A DNA stretch of 64,000 nucleotides from Prunus persica (Eukaryota; Streptophyta; Magnoliopsida; Rosales; Rosaceae): contig NC_034009.1 of the NCBI RefSeq assembly GCF_000346465.2, positions 20,752,100 to 20,816,099 on the forward strand, given 5' to 3'. This document shows positions 1 to 12,079 of this stretch, one piece after another. Below the pieces are notes generated by a model. That model saw only the letters and a list, made by a program, of their open reading frames with translations, did not search any database and had not been told where the DNA came from. A program made the translations under genes and the position numbers. Position 1 is the stretch's first letter; each line of letters starts with the position of its first letter.

Positions 1-388
1 ATTGGTAATTAATAGGAAATTATAGTCTTTGTGGGAACAACACTTTACTTATCTCTATATTACTTGTGTGGATTGTGCGCTTGCAATAATTTCACAACAA
101 ACCCAAGCCCTACCTAATCTTAAAGCGGGTCGGACTGATTAAGCCTAAACATCAGGCCTGGCCGAGCTTTGTCCCATCAGGCCTCGGGCTACCTACTTCC
201 CGTAGTTGCTAGAGATTCACTATAAAAGTGGAAAAGAAAGCAGTTACAAGCACTCAAGTGTTTTCTTCACACTTACTCGTAATTAGGCTCATAGCTGCAC
301 TCATGCCACACCCTCTAGGCACACTCTAGCCACGAATAATGACTCCCTAAAGGCCTTATTTGTAGTGCATAAATCCTAGGGTTACGTT
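1..388. other. Unclassified non-coding DNA
   Basis: No convincing coding sequence. A TATA-like string (ctataaaagt) lies near 220-230, and the surrounding text resembles the promoter and leader part of an LTR, but no partner copy or terminal repeat is visible inside the window. It directly abuts the solo LTR that begins at 389. Confidence 0.3.
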
Positions 389-2092
389 TGTTAGAAATGT
401 GTCTTAAGAGCCAATACATTTGATGTAATCTCCTTAGATTACATTTCAATAAACGACAAACTTATTTTGTTATCTTTTACATCAGTTAAAGAAACAAAGT
501 CCGGGGAATACTAAATAGGAGATAAAGTAATCTAAAGAAGATTAGATTCAAGAGACCTTTGATCTTTAACTATAGTATCCCAAAATTTTCCTAATCATAG
601 GGTTATCAAATGGGCATTCATAAACCATCAAGATTACCACATATTATGTATGCTTCATAAATAGGATGGTTAGTCTCAAACCATATGTGTAGTTGACACT
701 AATACAAGTATGTGGGTGCTCATTATTGAATGAGTACATTGAACGCGATCAATCGTAGTTATCATATGGAGTATTTATCTTCATGTCAAACGAGAACTCA
801 TAATTGCAATAATGCAAATTAGTCCTTAAACATAAGGCATCATGGTTGTCCTGTGATGCTTTATTGATCTTTGATAGCTCTCAAAGGCAAGCCGTAAAAT
901 ATTTGTCTTAAGTGTTGGGGTCTCTTAATTCATCATAGGGGCATGTGAATGTACAATAAGGAATCTCTACCTTCGATAAAGAAAGAGAATGTTTCGAGAT
1001 GCGATTCAGCAAATCTTTGCCCAAAGAATTTTGAGATTGATTTAGAATGTGATTCTTAATCATCTTCTTTTGAATCACATGAGTTTATAAATCATATTAG
1101 GGGTTTGACATAATCAATTTGTATCCTAATAATATGATTTGAAATTTTGTATAAGAGAAGGATCTTATTGCATTGCAATTCCAATTGAATAGCTTCTTCA
1201 TCTATTCTAGTTAGCTTGGGTAGCCTTAATATATTCCTAGATGTCACTCTTGGCTCGTGAAAGTCTTAGGATTGATTGTGATCGATCCATATAAAGGAAA
1301 AATTAAAAAGGGGTTCTAATTCCAGTTGATTAGAAAAAGTTCTAATATTTTCCCACTGCCTTGCTAATTATAACCTAATGGATCGCACGTCTTAAATGGT
1401 TAACTTTGAGTAATACAAATGAGAATGAGGAAATCAATTTGATTGATTTGATGTGAATGATTTATTACGTGTAAAAACGCATTTGGGCCTTGGTAATAGT
1501 TAAAGGGAATCTCAAATAGTTGGGTATCAAGCCTAAGGGATTAAGATACCTAAATAATATGATTTAAGTGTCACAAGGCCCAAAATTAGAATCTCATTGG
1601 GGTTTGGCCAAAAGTCTTAAGTAAATGTGTATGGGAATTGTTTCCATAAGCTTATTGACATACAAACACAATCTAACATCAACCAAATAGGTTTGGGAGA
1701 TCAAAGAGAGATAAAAGAGAGTTTTCAAAAGTGAAACACTTTAATCTTTCATAGGGTTTAGATTGAAACCAATCTTGAGAATGTTGCACTAGCATCCTTG
1801 TATTCTCAAGATACTACCTCTCATCTCAAGGTTCCATTGGTGTGGAGACTTAAAAGCCATATACTTTTGTGGCTCACATGGAGAAGAAAGATCAAGGAGC
1901 AAAGATCAAAGATCAAAGAGGATATCAACAAAGAGGAAATCATCAAGAGAAGACCAAACACAAATTGGTTCAAATAATTGCTTCAAAAGTAATTAGATCT
2001 TATCATTTTCTCTTGAATTTTCATTTATTATAAACATAATATCAATGTTCATGACTTAAGATACTTGGAAGAAATATTTTAAAATCCCTTCA
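389..2092 (+). mobile_element. Solo LTR of a long-LTR retrotransposon
   Basis: The unit begins TGTTAGAAATG and ends CCCTTCA, giving the TG...CA ends of an LTR. It is flanked by ACGTT (384-388) and ACATT (2093-2097), a 5-bp target duplication with one G-to-A change. Inner blocks such as the AATTAAAAAGGGGTT run near 1300 and the 'attgcattgcaattccaa' run near 1170 recur in the same order in the element at 15990-17264, so the two belong to one family. No retroviral coding sequence is attached, so I read it as a solo LTR left by recombination. Ends were found by eye; the family name is not known to me. Confidence 0.55.
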
Positions 2093-2854
2093 ACATTGGT
2101 AGAAAATATGATTATAACAGGAATCCTAAACCATGTTAGGAATTGAAAATAGGAATTTAAAACCAAGAAGGAAACTAAACATAAAACAAATCATTTTTCT
2201 AGTTGAATTGTATCTTCACAACTCAACATTCATTTGGGGCCAACATGTAATATCTTATCAGTTAAATTCCCTAATGATATAAAATAGGAAAACTTAGAAG
2301 TAGCCTCCCAATAACTTTAATCTTATACAAAAGAGTCTCTTGAGAAGAGAAGAACAGCACTCTGAAGTACCTTGCAGTATAACGCTATCTTATATAAAAG
2401 TCTCATGAGAAGAAAAACTGTCTATGTATAAAATATGACGTTTCTTAGCTTCCTTTTAAGTCTTCAATCTCATTAAAGAAGTGGGCAAGCTATGCACTTA
2501 GATATTCCAAGAGCAGCTCAAATCGACGGCAATTGGATAGTCAACCCTTTCATCTATGAGCCTTAAATTGGTATATGCCAAGAGCATATTGGACAAGTCC
2601 ATCGTTGGACATGTGATGCGAAACAAAACCATGTTTGTGAATTATTGCGGATTTCCCTTGAATATGATCAACTGCGATTGACTGGTTGTATATTTTATAA
2701 GGCTCTAAAATGGATACATAACATGTGAAAATTATTCTATAGCAAAAGAGAAATTAAATAAATGACTAAATTTCAATACATATCTGATCATAGAACCAAC
2801 CCTGGTAACCTTCTAAGCACGCTGTGCTTTTTATTGCGCTAGCTTTTTATTTTA

Positions 2855-2965
2855 TTTATTCAATCGACTACACAACATGAGGTAGTCCTCTATCGATACA
2901 AGCGATATTGAAGGGAGGGGAATCAAACCCAGGAAGTAGTCCTATTGGCCTTTATTTTTTATTTT
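2855..2965 (-). mobile_element. Possible SINE (tRNA-derived), minus strand
   Basis: On the minus strand, 2917-2930 reads GGGTTTGATTCCCC, a good match to an RNA polymerase III B box, followed by a CGCTTGTAT segment like the 3' end of the other SINE copies in this window. No clear target duplication was found, so the borders are approximate. The rest of 2093-3062 holds nothing I can identify. Confidence 0.35.
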
Positions 2966-3062
2966 CAGGCTGCACTGCTTAGTCATTCTAAATATGCTTT
3001 TAGTTGCATAGATAGAAGGAAACTAAGAAGAGCAATTAATGAACCTAATTAAAATTGGAGAG

Positions 3063-4197
3063 CTAGCAGGAGAGATTAGTGCCAGGATCAACGCTAAGTT
3101 GGGTGCAATAATCAGTATAATAGTTGATGCGGGCTTGAACTAGGGCAGGCTGTTTGCCATCACATTCCACAGCGCCATTAATGGCTCGAATTGTGGCTCC
3201 AAATCCTTGACTTATAACCGGACGAACATTGTTTATCCAAAACCACAGGGCAGTCTTGAATGCAAGAACGGGGTCTGAGGCCACGCTTTCTGGCGAGTTT
3301 AAGCCGTCGAATCCAATGCTGTTTCCAGCAGCTCCATAGTTGTAGTTCCACGTTAGCTGGAGCGGTCCACGACCATAGTACTGTTTGTTGGGGTTGCATG
3401 GATAGTTTGTAAAGCTTGGATCGCAGTAGGTATCTTTGTTTATCTCTTCTATGTAGCAGAAATCTGATTTAAACAAGACAAAAAAGAATTTAGTTGTTAG
3501 GGTATTAATTAATTAACTGTCTTCTTCTTCTTATATTTTTTTTATAATAAGGAAACAGAAATTATAAAGCGAAATCCAAAGAGGTCAAAAGATACGTGTC
3601 TTCATTTACAAAGCTACAAAAGATGAAAAAAAAAACAATAATGTTGTGCTTATCATTAAATTTATTTGGTAATTACTGATCTAATTAATCACTAAAGATT
3701 GTATCCTAAACAAAGGGTGACAATGATAACTTGTAGGTTATCATTATATACAAATTAAAGTATAATAATGATGATATTCACAAGAACTTACCTCGCACAC
3801 ACATGTATATAAATCTACTGAGTAATGGTGATATTCACAAGAACAAAAATCAAGCTGATAAATTGTCCAAATTGATAAGCATCATATGCTAGTGTATAGA
3901 GAACTTACGCCCAGTCTCATGAGTGACATGAGCAAAGAAAGCTGCGATTTCGCGTTTAGAGTCGTCAGCCGTACCGAACCGACCGAAATCAGAATATGAG
4001 TTGACAGCATCCAGAAAAGCTTGTCGTGTGTAGAAGTTCTTCCCAGCACAATCTGCAGCAGCGTGGTTAATGATCCCATCAAAGAATGCCTGGGTCACAA
4101 CATCAGCCACTGGAGCTTGAGCTCTTACATTTCTGGGCAGGGCTCCTCCGGCTACAAATACAAGGGCAATGAGGCTTAGTAGTCTATAGCTAGCCAT
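3063..4197 (-). CDS. GH19 endochitinase, class IV-like without chitin-binding domain
   Basis: Secreted chitinase that would hydrolyse beta-1,4-N-acetylglucosamine links of chitin in the apoplast, normally a defence role. Exon 1 is 4197-3909 and exon 2 is 3463-3063; the 445-bp intron has GT-AG ends and joins at phase 1, giving 229 residues. Residues 1-26 form a signal peptide. The hevein-like CBM18 and hinge of class I/IV enzymes are absent: the catalytic domain starts straight after cleavage. Both GH19 signatures are present, the C-x4-FYT...YSDFG pattern at 50-72 and [11 protein letters not shown] further on. The catalytic acid is Glu94 in HETG, and the second glutamate lies in FCYIEE just after the splice junction. 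[16 protein letters not shown] is the usual substrate-cleft segment. The loop-deleted length fits class IV rather than class I/II. The start is fixed by the signal peptide and the TATA box 59 bp upstream. Confidence 0.93.
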
Positions 4198-4255
4198 TTT
4201 TCTGTAGGGATATGTATGGGTAAAGGATGAGAAGTGAAGGTTCAGATGAGTTGGG

Positions 4256-4263
4256 TATTTATA
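4256..4263 (-). promoter_or_regulatory. TATA box of the chitinase gene
   Basis: On the minus strand this reads TATAAATA, 59 bp upstream of the chitinase ATG. It would place the transcript start around 4225-4232 and give a short 5' leader of roughly 30 nt. Confidence 0.7.
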
Positions 4264-6714
4264 GTGAAATTTCTAGCTTTTCTAGAAATTTATGCACATC
4301 TCTTGAGGACACACGTATGGTTCGAAATTTTCTTGGACCTTGACTTGTACACAGCAAGACGTAAATTATTGGTTTCTTTTCTGATTCTGAGTAGATCTGT
4401 TGATGTGTATCTCTTCCAATAGTAAACCGTTGTTATCGAGTTAGGTATATTTTATACCCTAGCTAGCCAATCTAGTCTACTTCTAGAACTAGACAAATTC
4501 TGGCCGACAAAGTTAAATAGGTATTTTAAATTTGGAATTTTATATACTGAATACTCCAAGTCATAAATACTACTAAAGTTTATTTTCTTATACTGTCTAA
4601 GTTCACGAGATCTTATTATATTATTAAACTATCAATTTATTAAGTTGTGTTTAATTGTTTCGTCCATATTTACAATTTGTAACAACATAATAGGATAATA
4701 TAAGTGGAGTCTTTCTTGAGTGAGTTACTTTCATAGAATTGACATATTCTTAAATAATTTCATAGAGTTGATATAAAAGTCAGTAGTAAATTGGTAAAAA
4801 ATTTGTTATTAATAATTAGCCTTAAAAGTATATGAAAGTCATTCATTTAATAAGCTTTTTAAAATTATTAACTTTTTGGATACCATACCAAACTTTTTAA
4901 AACATTTTAAAAATTTACAACTGAATACTAAACTTTTATAAATTCTTTAAAAATCTAAATTGGATACTTCTACTTTTAAACTCCATAAAAGCTTTTAAAT
5001 TTTGAATTTGATTATTTGGACTTTTTTTTTTGGCGCCATGCGTGTAAATAAACAATAAAATTCATTAATGGTTAAAAAGGTATAAAAATATATAAAGGAA
5101 AGCGAAAAATAAAACACACCTACATGCGTCTTGCCCCAACTCTGCCAATGACAAATCTTCACACGTGGGTTTTCTGCCTTTCTATCCCCTCGTCGCTAGC
5201 GACTCTAGTGTTGTAATCTTTTATGCATATTTTATATGTTAAATCAAAAGGTAAGTTTATTATTTAGTAAAAATTGTCTTAATTTTAATATATAAAAAAT
5301 TAACTTATTAATTGATATTTTATAAAAGCTAATCAAGTGATGTAATTTTTTTATGGATATTTCTTATAATAAATAAATATAAGTCAAAAATTACGCTAGC
5401 CGTTCTTTAGGTTTCATTTTTTAAACCCGTCAATTTTTTATATTCTAAAATAATATTAACTTCAATGCTTTGGTGTACATGCGATCTAATCTAGAGTCGC
5501 AGCTTGTTGAATGCATGGCCTTAAATCTTCTGGGTCACCGCAAGCACGCATGTTTAAAAGCAGTGGGGATGGAATGCATAAAGAGGATAATACATATATG
5601 ATTTTTTAGTTAAAATTTAGTTAAAAATATATAAAAATTATTTTATGAGTCCTTTATAAAATTTTAACTCTAATCGTACTCTCTAATTTAGAAAGTCGTA
5701 AATGTTATAACTCTTTTTTAATTGATCCATCTCTATAAAATATATATATATATATGTAATAGTTAATATTAATTAAATGTTTAAAATGCTCATAAAATAA
5801 AGCAGCATTAAATTATAAGTAGTCATTAGGAGTTTTTTCTCTCTCCTTAAATTTAGGAGTTTCTAGAAGTCTCTTTATTTTATGAGGTGGATAAGAAGCA
5901 TAGTTGGAATTGTATTTTTTTAATTTCTCTCTAAAATTTATCTAAATATATGATTTAAAAAGCTCATTATGAATGCTATAATAAGAGAAAATAAAAGAAA
6001 ATCAAACTACTTATCATAATAGATGATTTGGCAAGCTCTTTTGCGAAAGCAAATTTGAAAACGATCTGGTGGGATCATTAATTGCGGATGTCTGTTTCTT
6101 TGAGTCTGTAAGTATCGGGTTGACTCGTGGTGCCCATCACTTTCACTTCAATTGTTAAAACTCCATTCTGGTTGACTCCTAGTATTACGCGCCAACATAG
6201 ATTTTATTATTATTTTGTCCTGTGTTTACGTGTTAATTTTTGTTGTTGATTCAACTACACACGTTTCTTTTTTAAAAAACTAAAATAATTTTGTTGCATC
6301 GAAATTTTCTGGTGCTTGTGAATGAGATCGCTTGGCTCTGTTATGGCTGCTGCCGTCACTTGAGAGAGAAGTAAAACATTTCTTTAGATTAAAGAAATCC
6401 GTTTATCTCGTTTCTGAAAAAGAATAGAGACTAGTGGTTAGATTAAATGAACGATGAACTATTTGCAATGCCAAATCTCAATATACATGCATCTAAAAAA
6501 AAGACTACTAATTCTACAAGTTAACATAATAACAGGATCTAGTCGAGTAGAAAATTGTATTAATTTGCAAACCATAGCGTGTGTGAGAAATCTTTTTCTC
6601 CTTTATAATTTAGACCATCGCTTGTATTAAAAAAAATAACAAAATTTAATTTTCTTTTCTTTTTTGGAACAACTTGTCAAGGTTTGTTAATGCAATGCGT
6701 ATTGAGTTGGAGTA
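4264..6714. other. AT-rich intergenic DNA, no gene seen
   Basis: Chitinase upstream region followed by AT-rich sequence with a short TA repeat near 5738-5753. At 6607-6633 the 3' tail of the local SINE family is present (atttagaccatcgcttgtat plus A-run), so a truncated SINE probably occupies about 6560-6634. I see no supported coding sequence. Confidence 0.5.
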
Positions 6715-6789
6715 CAGCGGCAGAGCCACTCCTAGGCCTAGAGTGGCCATAGCCCCCCAAAATTTTTATCTCTCTTCTATTATATTATA

Positions 6790-7075
6790 CTAGCCTCTTT
6801 ACACGTGCTTCTGCGCCTGCGAGAGGCTTTTTTTTTTAAATTTAAATTTATTTTAGAATTAAAAAAGATAATGGATAGTTGTGTTCCATAAAAATAAGAT
6901 CCATTATCTGAATTTTCTTTTAATTTTAATTTTTTTTAATATGAAAAATTATGAATTTACCATATTATCCTCATTTAATTAATAATTTTAATTCTTAATG
7001 TTTGCATTAACCAAGGGTATTTTCTGGTATTTTGAATGTTTTACCATTCTCTGCCTTTTGCTTTATATATATAGA
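6790..7075 (-). mobile_element. Non-autonomous Helitron, copy 1 (minus)
   Basis: Read on the minus strand it begins TCTATATATATAAAGC and ends with a GC-rich hairpin (cctctcgcag...gcaaagaggct class) followed by CTAG, with a host A before the 5' end and a host T after CTAG. These are the Helitron hallmarks: 5' TC, a 3' hairpin, CTRR, and insertion between A and T without target duplication. It is 286 bp, non-coding, and the inverted partner of the copy at 7600-7886. Confidence 0.65.
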
Positions 7076-7599
7076 TAGATATAACAAATAGAATTTGTAA
7101 TACACCACTTATAATTTAAGTTAAAGTTCCCTCTAAAAAAATTAGACATAACTAAATTAGAAATATTTATATCTAAATATGTAATTATTAAATACTTAAA
7201 TATTTTATATACTTGTATTTTCTACTTTAACCTTCTAACTTTATAATTCTAACTCTGCCTTTATTTGAGTATCCTGTTGTTGCAGATCTCAAACGTCATG
7301 CCATTTCGTAAAGTTGTCAAGCACCATGCCGAGTACGGCATCACAGAATGTTCTAAATTTTGTAATTAACTTGAGAGAGTAGACTTTGTTAGATTTAAAC
7401 ATTTACCTATAAAAATGTATATCTAGAAGAAAGAACCACATCACCTATATTCGTGTCTCCAAATGAACTTGGGGAAATTGGTACAGATTGACATGCACAG
7501 CGTAACAAAGCAAAGAAAATAAATTAAAAATATATATAAAAGAAAAGAATCCAGTTGCCCATTACCCAAGACCTTCTCATCCCTATTTTATTTTATTTA

Positions 7600-7886
7600 T
7601 CTATATATATAAAGCAAAAGGCAGAGAATGGTGAAACATTCAAAATACCAGAAAATGCTCTTTGTTAATTCAAACATTAAGAATTGAAATTATTAATTAA
7701 ATGAGGATAATATGGTAAATTCACATTTTTTAATATTAAAAAAATTAAAATTAAAAACAAAATAAGATAATAGGTCCTACTTTTATGGAACACAACTACC
7801 CATTATCTTTTTTAATTCTAAAATAAATTTACTTATTTTTTTTAAAAAACCTCTCGCAAGCACGGAAGCACGTGCAGAGAGGCTAG
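7600..7886 (+). mobile_element. Non-autonomous Helitron, copy 2 (plus)
   Basis: Starts TCTATATATATAAAGC after a host A and ends in a hairpin made by CCTCTCGC...GCAGAGAGG followed by CTAG and a host T. It is 287 bp and matches copy 1 along its full length in the opposite orientation, with scattered substitutions. It is non-coding and so was mobilised by an autonomous partner elsewhere. Confidence 0.68.
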
Positions 7887-8220
7887 TTTATATTATTTTC
7901 TTAACTAACATTATCGACAATTGAATTTAGTGTAACTTTTCAACTTCAGCCTATCCGGCTACCTAGTTCATATTGAAAACATGGTTCCGGCCCTGTTAGA
8001 GAATGTGTATGCTTTGAATGGATCATGGACCTTGACTTGTAAGTAAGACAAAAATCTTGTATGGTTTAAAATTGGTTTTTCTGATTTCCAAATTACCTCG
8101 TCAATTGTCAATAATCTTGTTGGTCATTGTTCCGCCTTAAACCACTATTTATTCAATTAGGTATTTAATCACTCAAGTTCACCTAGAATTATAGAAATTT
8201 AGGAGTTGATTTGCATATGT

Positions 8221-8332
8221 AGATTAAGCTAGTTGGCAATGGTATTGAGCCCGTTCTTTTGCACTCAAATTCCCTTTTTCATAAATTAAATTAATTTTTA
8301 ATAATTTAGACTATCAATTGTATTAAAAAAAA
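8221..8332 (+). mobile_element. tRNA-derived SINE
   Basis: An A-box-like segment (tagttggcaatggtattgag) is followed about 30 bp later by a B-box-like CACTCAAATTCCC, then by the shared 3' tail (atttagactatcaattgtat) and an A-run. The same layout and tail occur at 23953-24075, so this is one SINE family. The borders follow from that comparison and from the terminal A-run. Confidence 0.6.
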
Positions 8333-9256
8333 GTTCATAAAGACTCATAGTCTTATAATAATAGTGATCCATCACAACCCCCACCCCAACTGCTATTGCA
8401 CCAAAAGCTAAGCACCCAATTTTTTTAGGATCAATATTTTTTATAGGGGTAATAAAACACTTTTTAACGAACTTATATGTAATTCAAGTGGTTAAAAACA
8501 TTACGTATTTAATTTTCTTCTGTATCAGTTTCTATTATATAAAATAATAATAATAATAATAATAATTTGAGATATTTTAACACGGTAACGACTGGATTAA
8601 GCTCAAATTAAAGGGGAGTAATATTTAACTATATATTGCTCCGGCCAAAAAAATAAATTCTAGATGCTTGCTTGCTGGCATGGTACTATTATGTCGAACA
8701 GGCGGCCCCATCAATTGCGGAGCCAACTAGTTTCAGTGGTGAATCAATAAGCAGTCCGTTGACATTTCATACGTTTCCATCTATTTGTAGCACGACTGTG
8801 ATTTACTTTATTAATTTCTTAGGGTAAGGCTAAATATTAACCTTTCTTTTTATTTATTTATATTTTTTTTTTTTGTGGAATCAGTCCATTGAGGACATTA
8901 AAACATTCCAATTTTCTTCGAGTCATGGTGTCTTGAAAATATCGTTGCCAGACATGAACAATCGTCATCAAGGCAATGCCAAATTTTGTTAGTTCTGAAA
9001 CCAATGCCGGTCAAGATGGGTTGCTTATAAATATAGCAAATAATTCGACTTTGGAAATATAGCAAATAATGCCGGTCAAGACTATGTACTGGATTCATAA
9101 ATCCATCAGGACCGTTCTGTTTCTGTGAGCAAAAATTACTTTGGAAATAATCAGATCAGTCATACTTTGCGAAGCAACTTTGGTATGCATGTCATTAGTT
9201 TACTAAAGAGTACAACTAAAAATATTTTAGGCTCACTCACCGTAGAGCGCGTTTTG
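8333..9256. other. Intergenic DNA, no gene seen
   Basis: AT-rich. An (AAT)n run lies at about 8546-8566. Around 8465-8495 there is a tRNA-head-like string (taattcaagtggttaaa) that could be another degraded SINE. Short open frames exist, but none resembles a known protein. Confidence 0.4.
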
Positions 9257-9356
9257 NNNNNNNNNNNNNNNNNNNNNNNNNNNNNNNNNNNNNNNNNNNN
9301 NNNNNNNNNNNNNNNNNNNNNNNNNNNNNNNNNNNNNNNNNNNNNNNNNNNNNNNN
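9257..9356. other. Assembly gap, 100 N
   Basis: Exactly 100 N. This is the conventional placeholder for a gap of unknown size, so the true length is unknown. It ends directly at a TG microsatellite, a likely reason for the assembly break. Confidence 0.97.
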
Positions 9357-9450
9357 GTGTGGGGTGCGTGAGTGTGTGAGTGTGTGCGTGTGTGTGTGTG
9401 TGTGTGTGTGGGTGTGGGTTTGTGGGTTCTGGGTTCGTGAGGGGGGGGGT
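9357..9450 (+). repeat. TG-rich microsatellite next to the gap
   Basis: (TG)n with interruptions, mostly GTGTGTGTGTG between 9375 and 9415, followed by a G-run near 9440. The repeat may extend into the gap. Confidence 0.9.
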
Positions 9451-11176
9451 GGGTTTGTGATAGGGGATGTGTACACCCGTTTTGTTTTTATTCCTGTGAT
9501 GGAAGGCAAAGTTCCTCATTGCCTTGAAAACCACTGGTCAACAAGCCAACTTTCTTTGGTGTGCGAGCGTGCCACTGCTAACAATAAAAAAAATCCTGGC
9601 AGACTTCTTTGAAACAGATAACTTGCGCCCCAAGTTACTGATTTCTAAACAAGCAATTATGAATTTGGGTGAGGAATATCTCCCAAGTAAGTTCTTTTCC
9701 TACCTCAGGCTGGTGAGGACTTCATAATTTATCACAGTATAAAATTGGTAGTTCTGGCCAGAATAGATGATAATGAAGTGGACTGTTTTAGGCAGAACTG
9801 TCTTTTACAAAATTAAGAATGAAAAAAAAAAAAATCAACTCTAAAAAGACAAAAGATGGTTGGAATCCCATTTTTGCCTGGGTAGAAACTTCTGATCCGG
9901 GCTGGACTGAGTTGTTAACAACTTCAACTGCTTAGCTTTAGCTGTAAATCAATACCAAAGTTCAATTTTGGCAGAGCTTTAATCTACTTTAAGCCTTGGG
10001 AGGCTTTTAAGCGGGCAGAACTGCAGCTTCTTTAGTCTAAAGGGGCAAAAGTGGCTGGACTTGAGGACTTAATAAGCTGGAACTGCACCGTAAAATTTGT
10101 TGAGGTTTTCATATTTGTGAAAACTCAAACTCTGCTTGTCTTGGCTTTTGCTGAACCAAATTTGTAATGAGAGAGGTCTCGTTTTGAATGAGTTATTTCT
10201 CTAAGCCTGAACTTTGGAAGTTCTTATCTATAGCTGGCTTCTTTTGTGGGTCAAATGAGCTTTTGGTTGTTCCAGTTTGTTTTAAAGGTTCTCAGTGATC
10301 AAGTGATCATTTTGAGTTTTTTTGCCTTTGGTTGATTTTTGATTGTTTGATTGATTTTGTTGAAAAATGAGTCCCGTGCTCTGTTCACCCTCTCCTATAT
10401 TTATAAGAAATGCTTTGGAGTAGGGTTTCTGATTTTTTAGAAATGGACGGCAGATTTTCAGATCTTTCAATTTTAAAATGTAAAGAAAGAGAGGTTTTAT
10501 TAATTCTGGTAGATAAGCTCTCGATGGTCAATTCTTTAAGTCAATCACTTCTCTCTTTTTTTTAAAAAAAGAAAAGTTAATCTTTCTTTAATCCTCAATT
10601 GCCTCTTGTGAGAGCTCAATCGTGATGGTCAATTTGCTTCTCTAGTTTGAACAACTTCTTGTTTCATGCTTATCTCTCAAATGTAGTCTGCTTATCTCTT
10701 GAAAATAGTGCCTTTCTTTGGAGCAGAAAAAATATCTCTGAACAAATATATAAATGGGATTTTGACCTTCTGTTTGGCAGAGTTTCAGAGATGTCATTTT
10801 CTATAGCTGCCCCAATTTTAACTCTCTTATCACTTCCAGTTGATATTGTTGACTTTTTCAAGTCAGGTAGTCACGTGAATTCTGAAAATAGGCTTTCCAA
10901 AAAAAGATCTTTGCTGTCTTTGCGCTCTGGGTTTTGAGATTTTAGTGGTGAATCAACAACTACGCCCCATCAAAACCTTTTTTCAATTTCTTTTATCTAT
11001 TTTCAGTGGTTGATTTGCAAGAAAAATCATGGGCCTCTAGTTCTGGCTTTTGGGCTTCCGCTTAGTTTTGAAATCAAAGCCTAATCCTCCGTTTTTTTGT
11101 TTCGTGGGCCCTTTCTGAGAAGTGGGCCAGCGTGTGGTTGCTTTTTGGCCCAAACAAGATGAGGGGGAGCTCGAAT

Positions 11177-11177
<1 letters not shown>
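9451..11177. other. Non-coding stretch, no gene identified
   Basis: Open frames of up to about 96 codons exist (for example 10647-10937 on plus), but none has a recognisable domain, splice structure or codon pattern. No terminal repeats were found. Confidence 0.4.

Positions 11178-11232
<55 letters not shown>
11178..11232 (+). repeat. (GA)n microsatellite
   Basis: Perfect GA dinucleotide run of about 55 bp. It produces artificial Ser-Leu or Arg-Glu reading frames on both strands, which are not genes. Confidence 0.97.
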
Positions 11233-11235
<3 letters not shown>

Positions 11236-11347
11236 GAGCTTTTTTGAGTTTTGGGGAGAGAGAGATTGAAAGGGTTTAGTTTAAAGCTTTGAGAGTTTAT
11301 ATATGGGATGGTACCAAAAACGTATATGATGAAATTGAGGAGTTGTT

Positions 11348-11349
<2 letters not shown>

Positions 11350-11386
<37 letters not shown>
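11350..11386 (+). repeat. (AG)n microsatellite, second tract
   Basis: Perfect AG dinucleotide run of about 37 bp, 117 bp downstream of the first GA tract. The two tracts flank a short unique segment. Confidence 0.96.
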
Positions 11387-11387
<1 letters not shown>

Positions 11388-12079
11388 CTTTTGGACAGAG
11401 TGGTCTTCAAACAAGCAAAATGAGCTTGAGAAACTGCTTTAGCAAGAAAAAAAATGATGGGATTTTGTGGTAGGTCATGGGGGAATGGGTTAGAGAAGAA
11501 GGTCATGGGGGAATGGGTTGGAGAAGAAGACCGCAAGGAGAGGGGGGGAGGGTCCATAGGATTTTGTTTTTTGTTTTTTGTTTTTTTATCTTTAATTTTT
11601 TCAATTTTTTTTTAATGATTTGACAGATTATTGGATGACATGTTATTGATTTAGACGGCAGGGGGGGAATTGAGAATAAAATTTAGTTCGAGTCCTTAAT
11701 TTTGTAAAAAAAAAAAAAGGTCAGGGGGTAAATTGATAATTAGGTACAAGTTCAAAGGGCATTTCGGCAGTTAACCCTATTTTATTTCATATGTATTGTT
11801 TAAGGATTGTAACTTGTAGTTTTTAAGGGTATGTTCCTAGGGGGACGGGGGACGGGCAGGAGGGGAGGAGGGGGGTGCAGGAACAGACCCACAATGAGGT
11901 TAATGGGGTCAAACGACCCTATAGACTCCATGGAAATAAGCTTGAAGGTCCTCTTGAGTTGACTGTGAGACCCCCATGAAATACCCTACACCTGTTTGAT
12001 ATTTGGCCTGAAGAAAGGGTTGCTGCGCGAGGAAGAAGAAGAAGAGCAGTGCGCATCTTTTTTTTTTTTAAAACACGTT
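11387..12079. other. Non-coding stretch, possible transposon remnants
   Basis: Contains a tandem duplication near 11470-11525 (ggtcatgggggaatgggtt twice) and G-rich text near 11840-11880. No coding sequence or terminal repeats are recognisable. Confidence 0.35.

Larger units (their letters stand above)
6715..7995 (+). mobile_element. Decayed hAT-like DNA transposon, non-autonomous
   Basis: The left end CAGCGGCAGAGCCA and the inverted right end CAGGGCCGGAACCA match at most positions, giving imperfect terminal inverted repeats with the CAG start typical of hAT elements. Flanking octamers TTGGAGTA (6707-6714) and TTAGAGAA (7996-8003) agree at 6 of 8 positions, as for an aged 8-bp target duplication. 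There is no transposase remnant. Two short Helitrons lie inside it. Confidence 0.4.

Noticed and set aside
3178..3399. Second minus-strand frame inside the chitinase exon
   Set aside because: Shadow of the chitinase frame; the real frame carries both GH19 signatures.
9125..9612. Open frames spanning the N gap and the TG repeat
   Set aside because: They contain undefined residues and low-complexity Thr-His or Val-Cys runs from the microsatellite.
10647..10937. 96-codon plus-strand frame
   Set aside because: No recognisable domain, no supporting exon structure, and an antisense frame of similar length covers the same bases.
11037..11557. Ser-Leu-rich open frames on minus
   Set aside because: They are generated by the two GA/AG microsatellites and have no conserved content.
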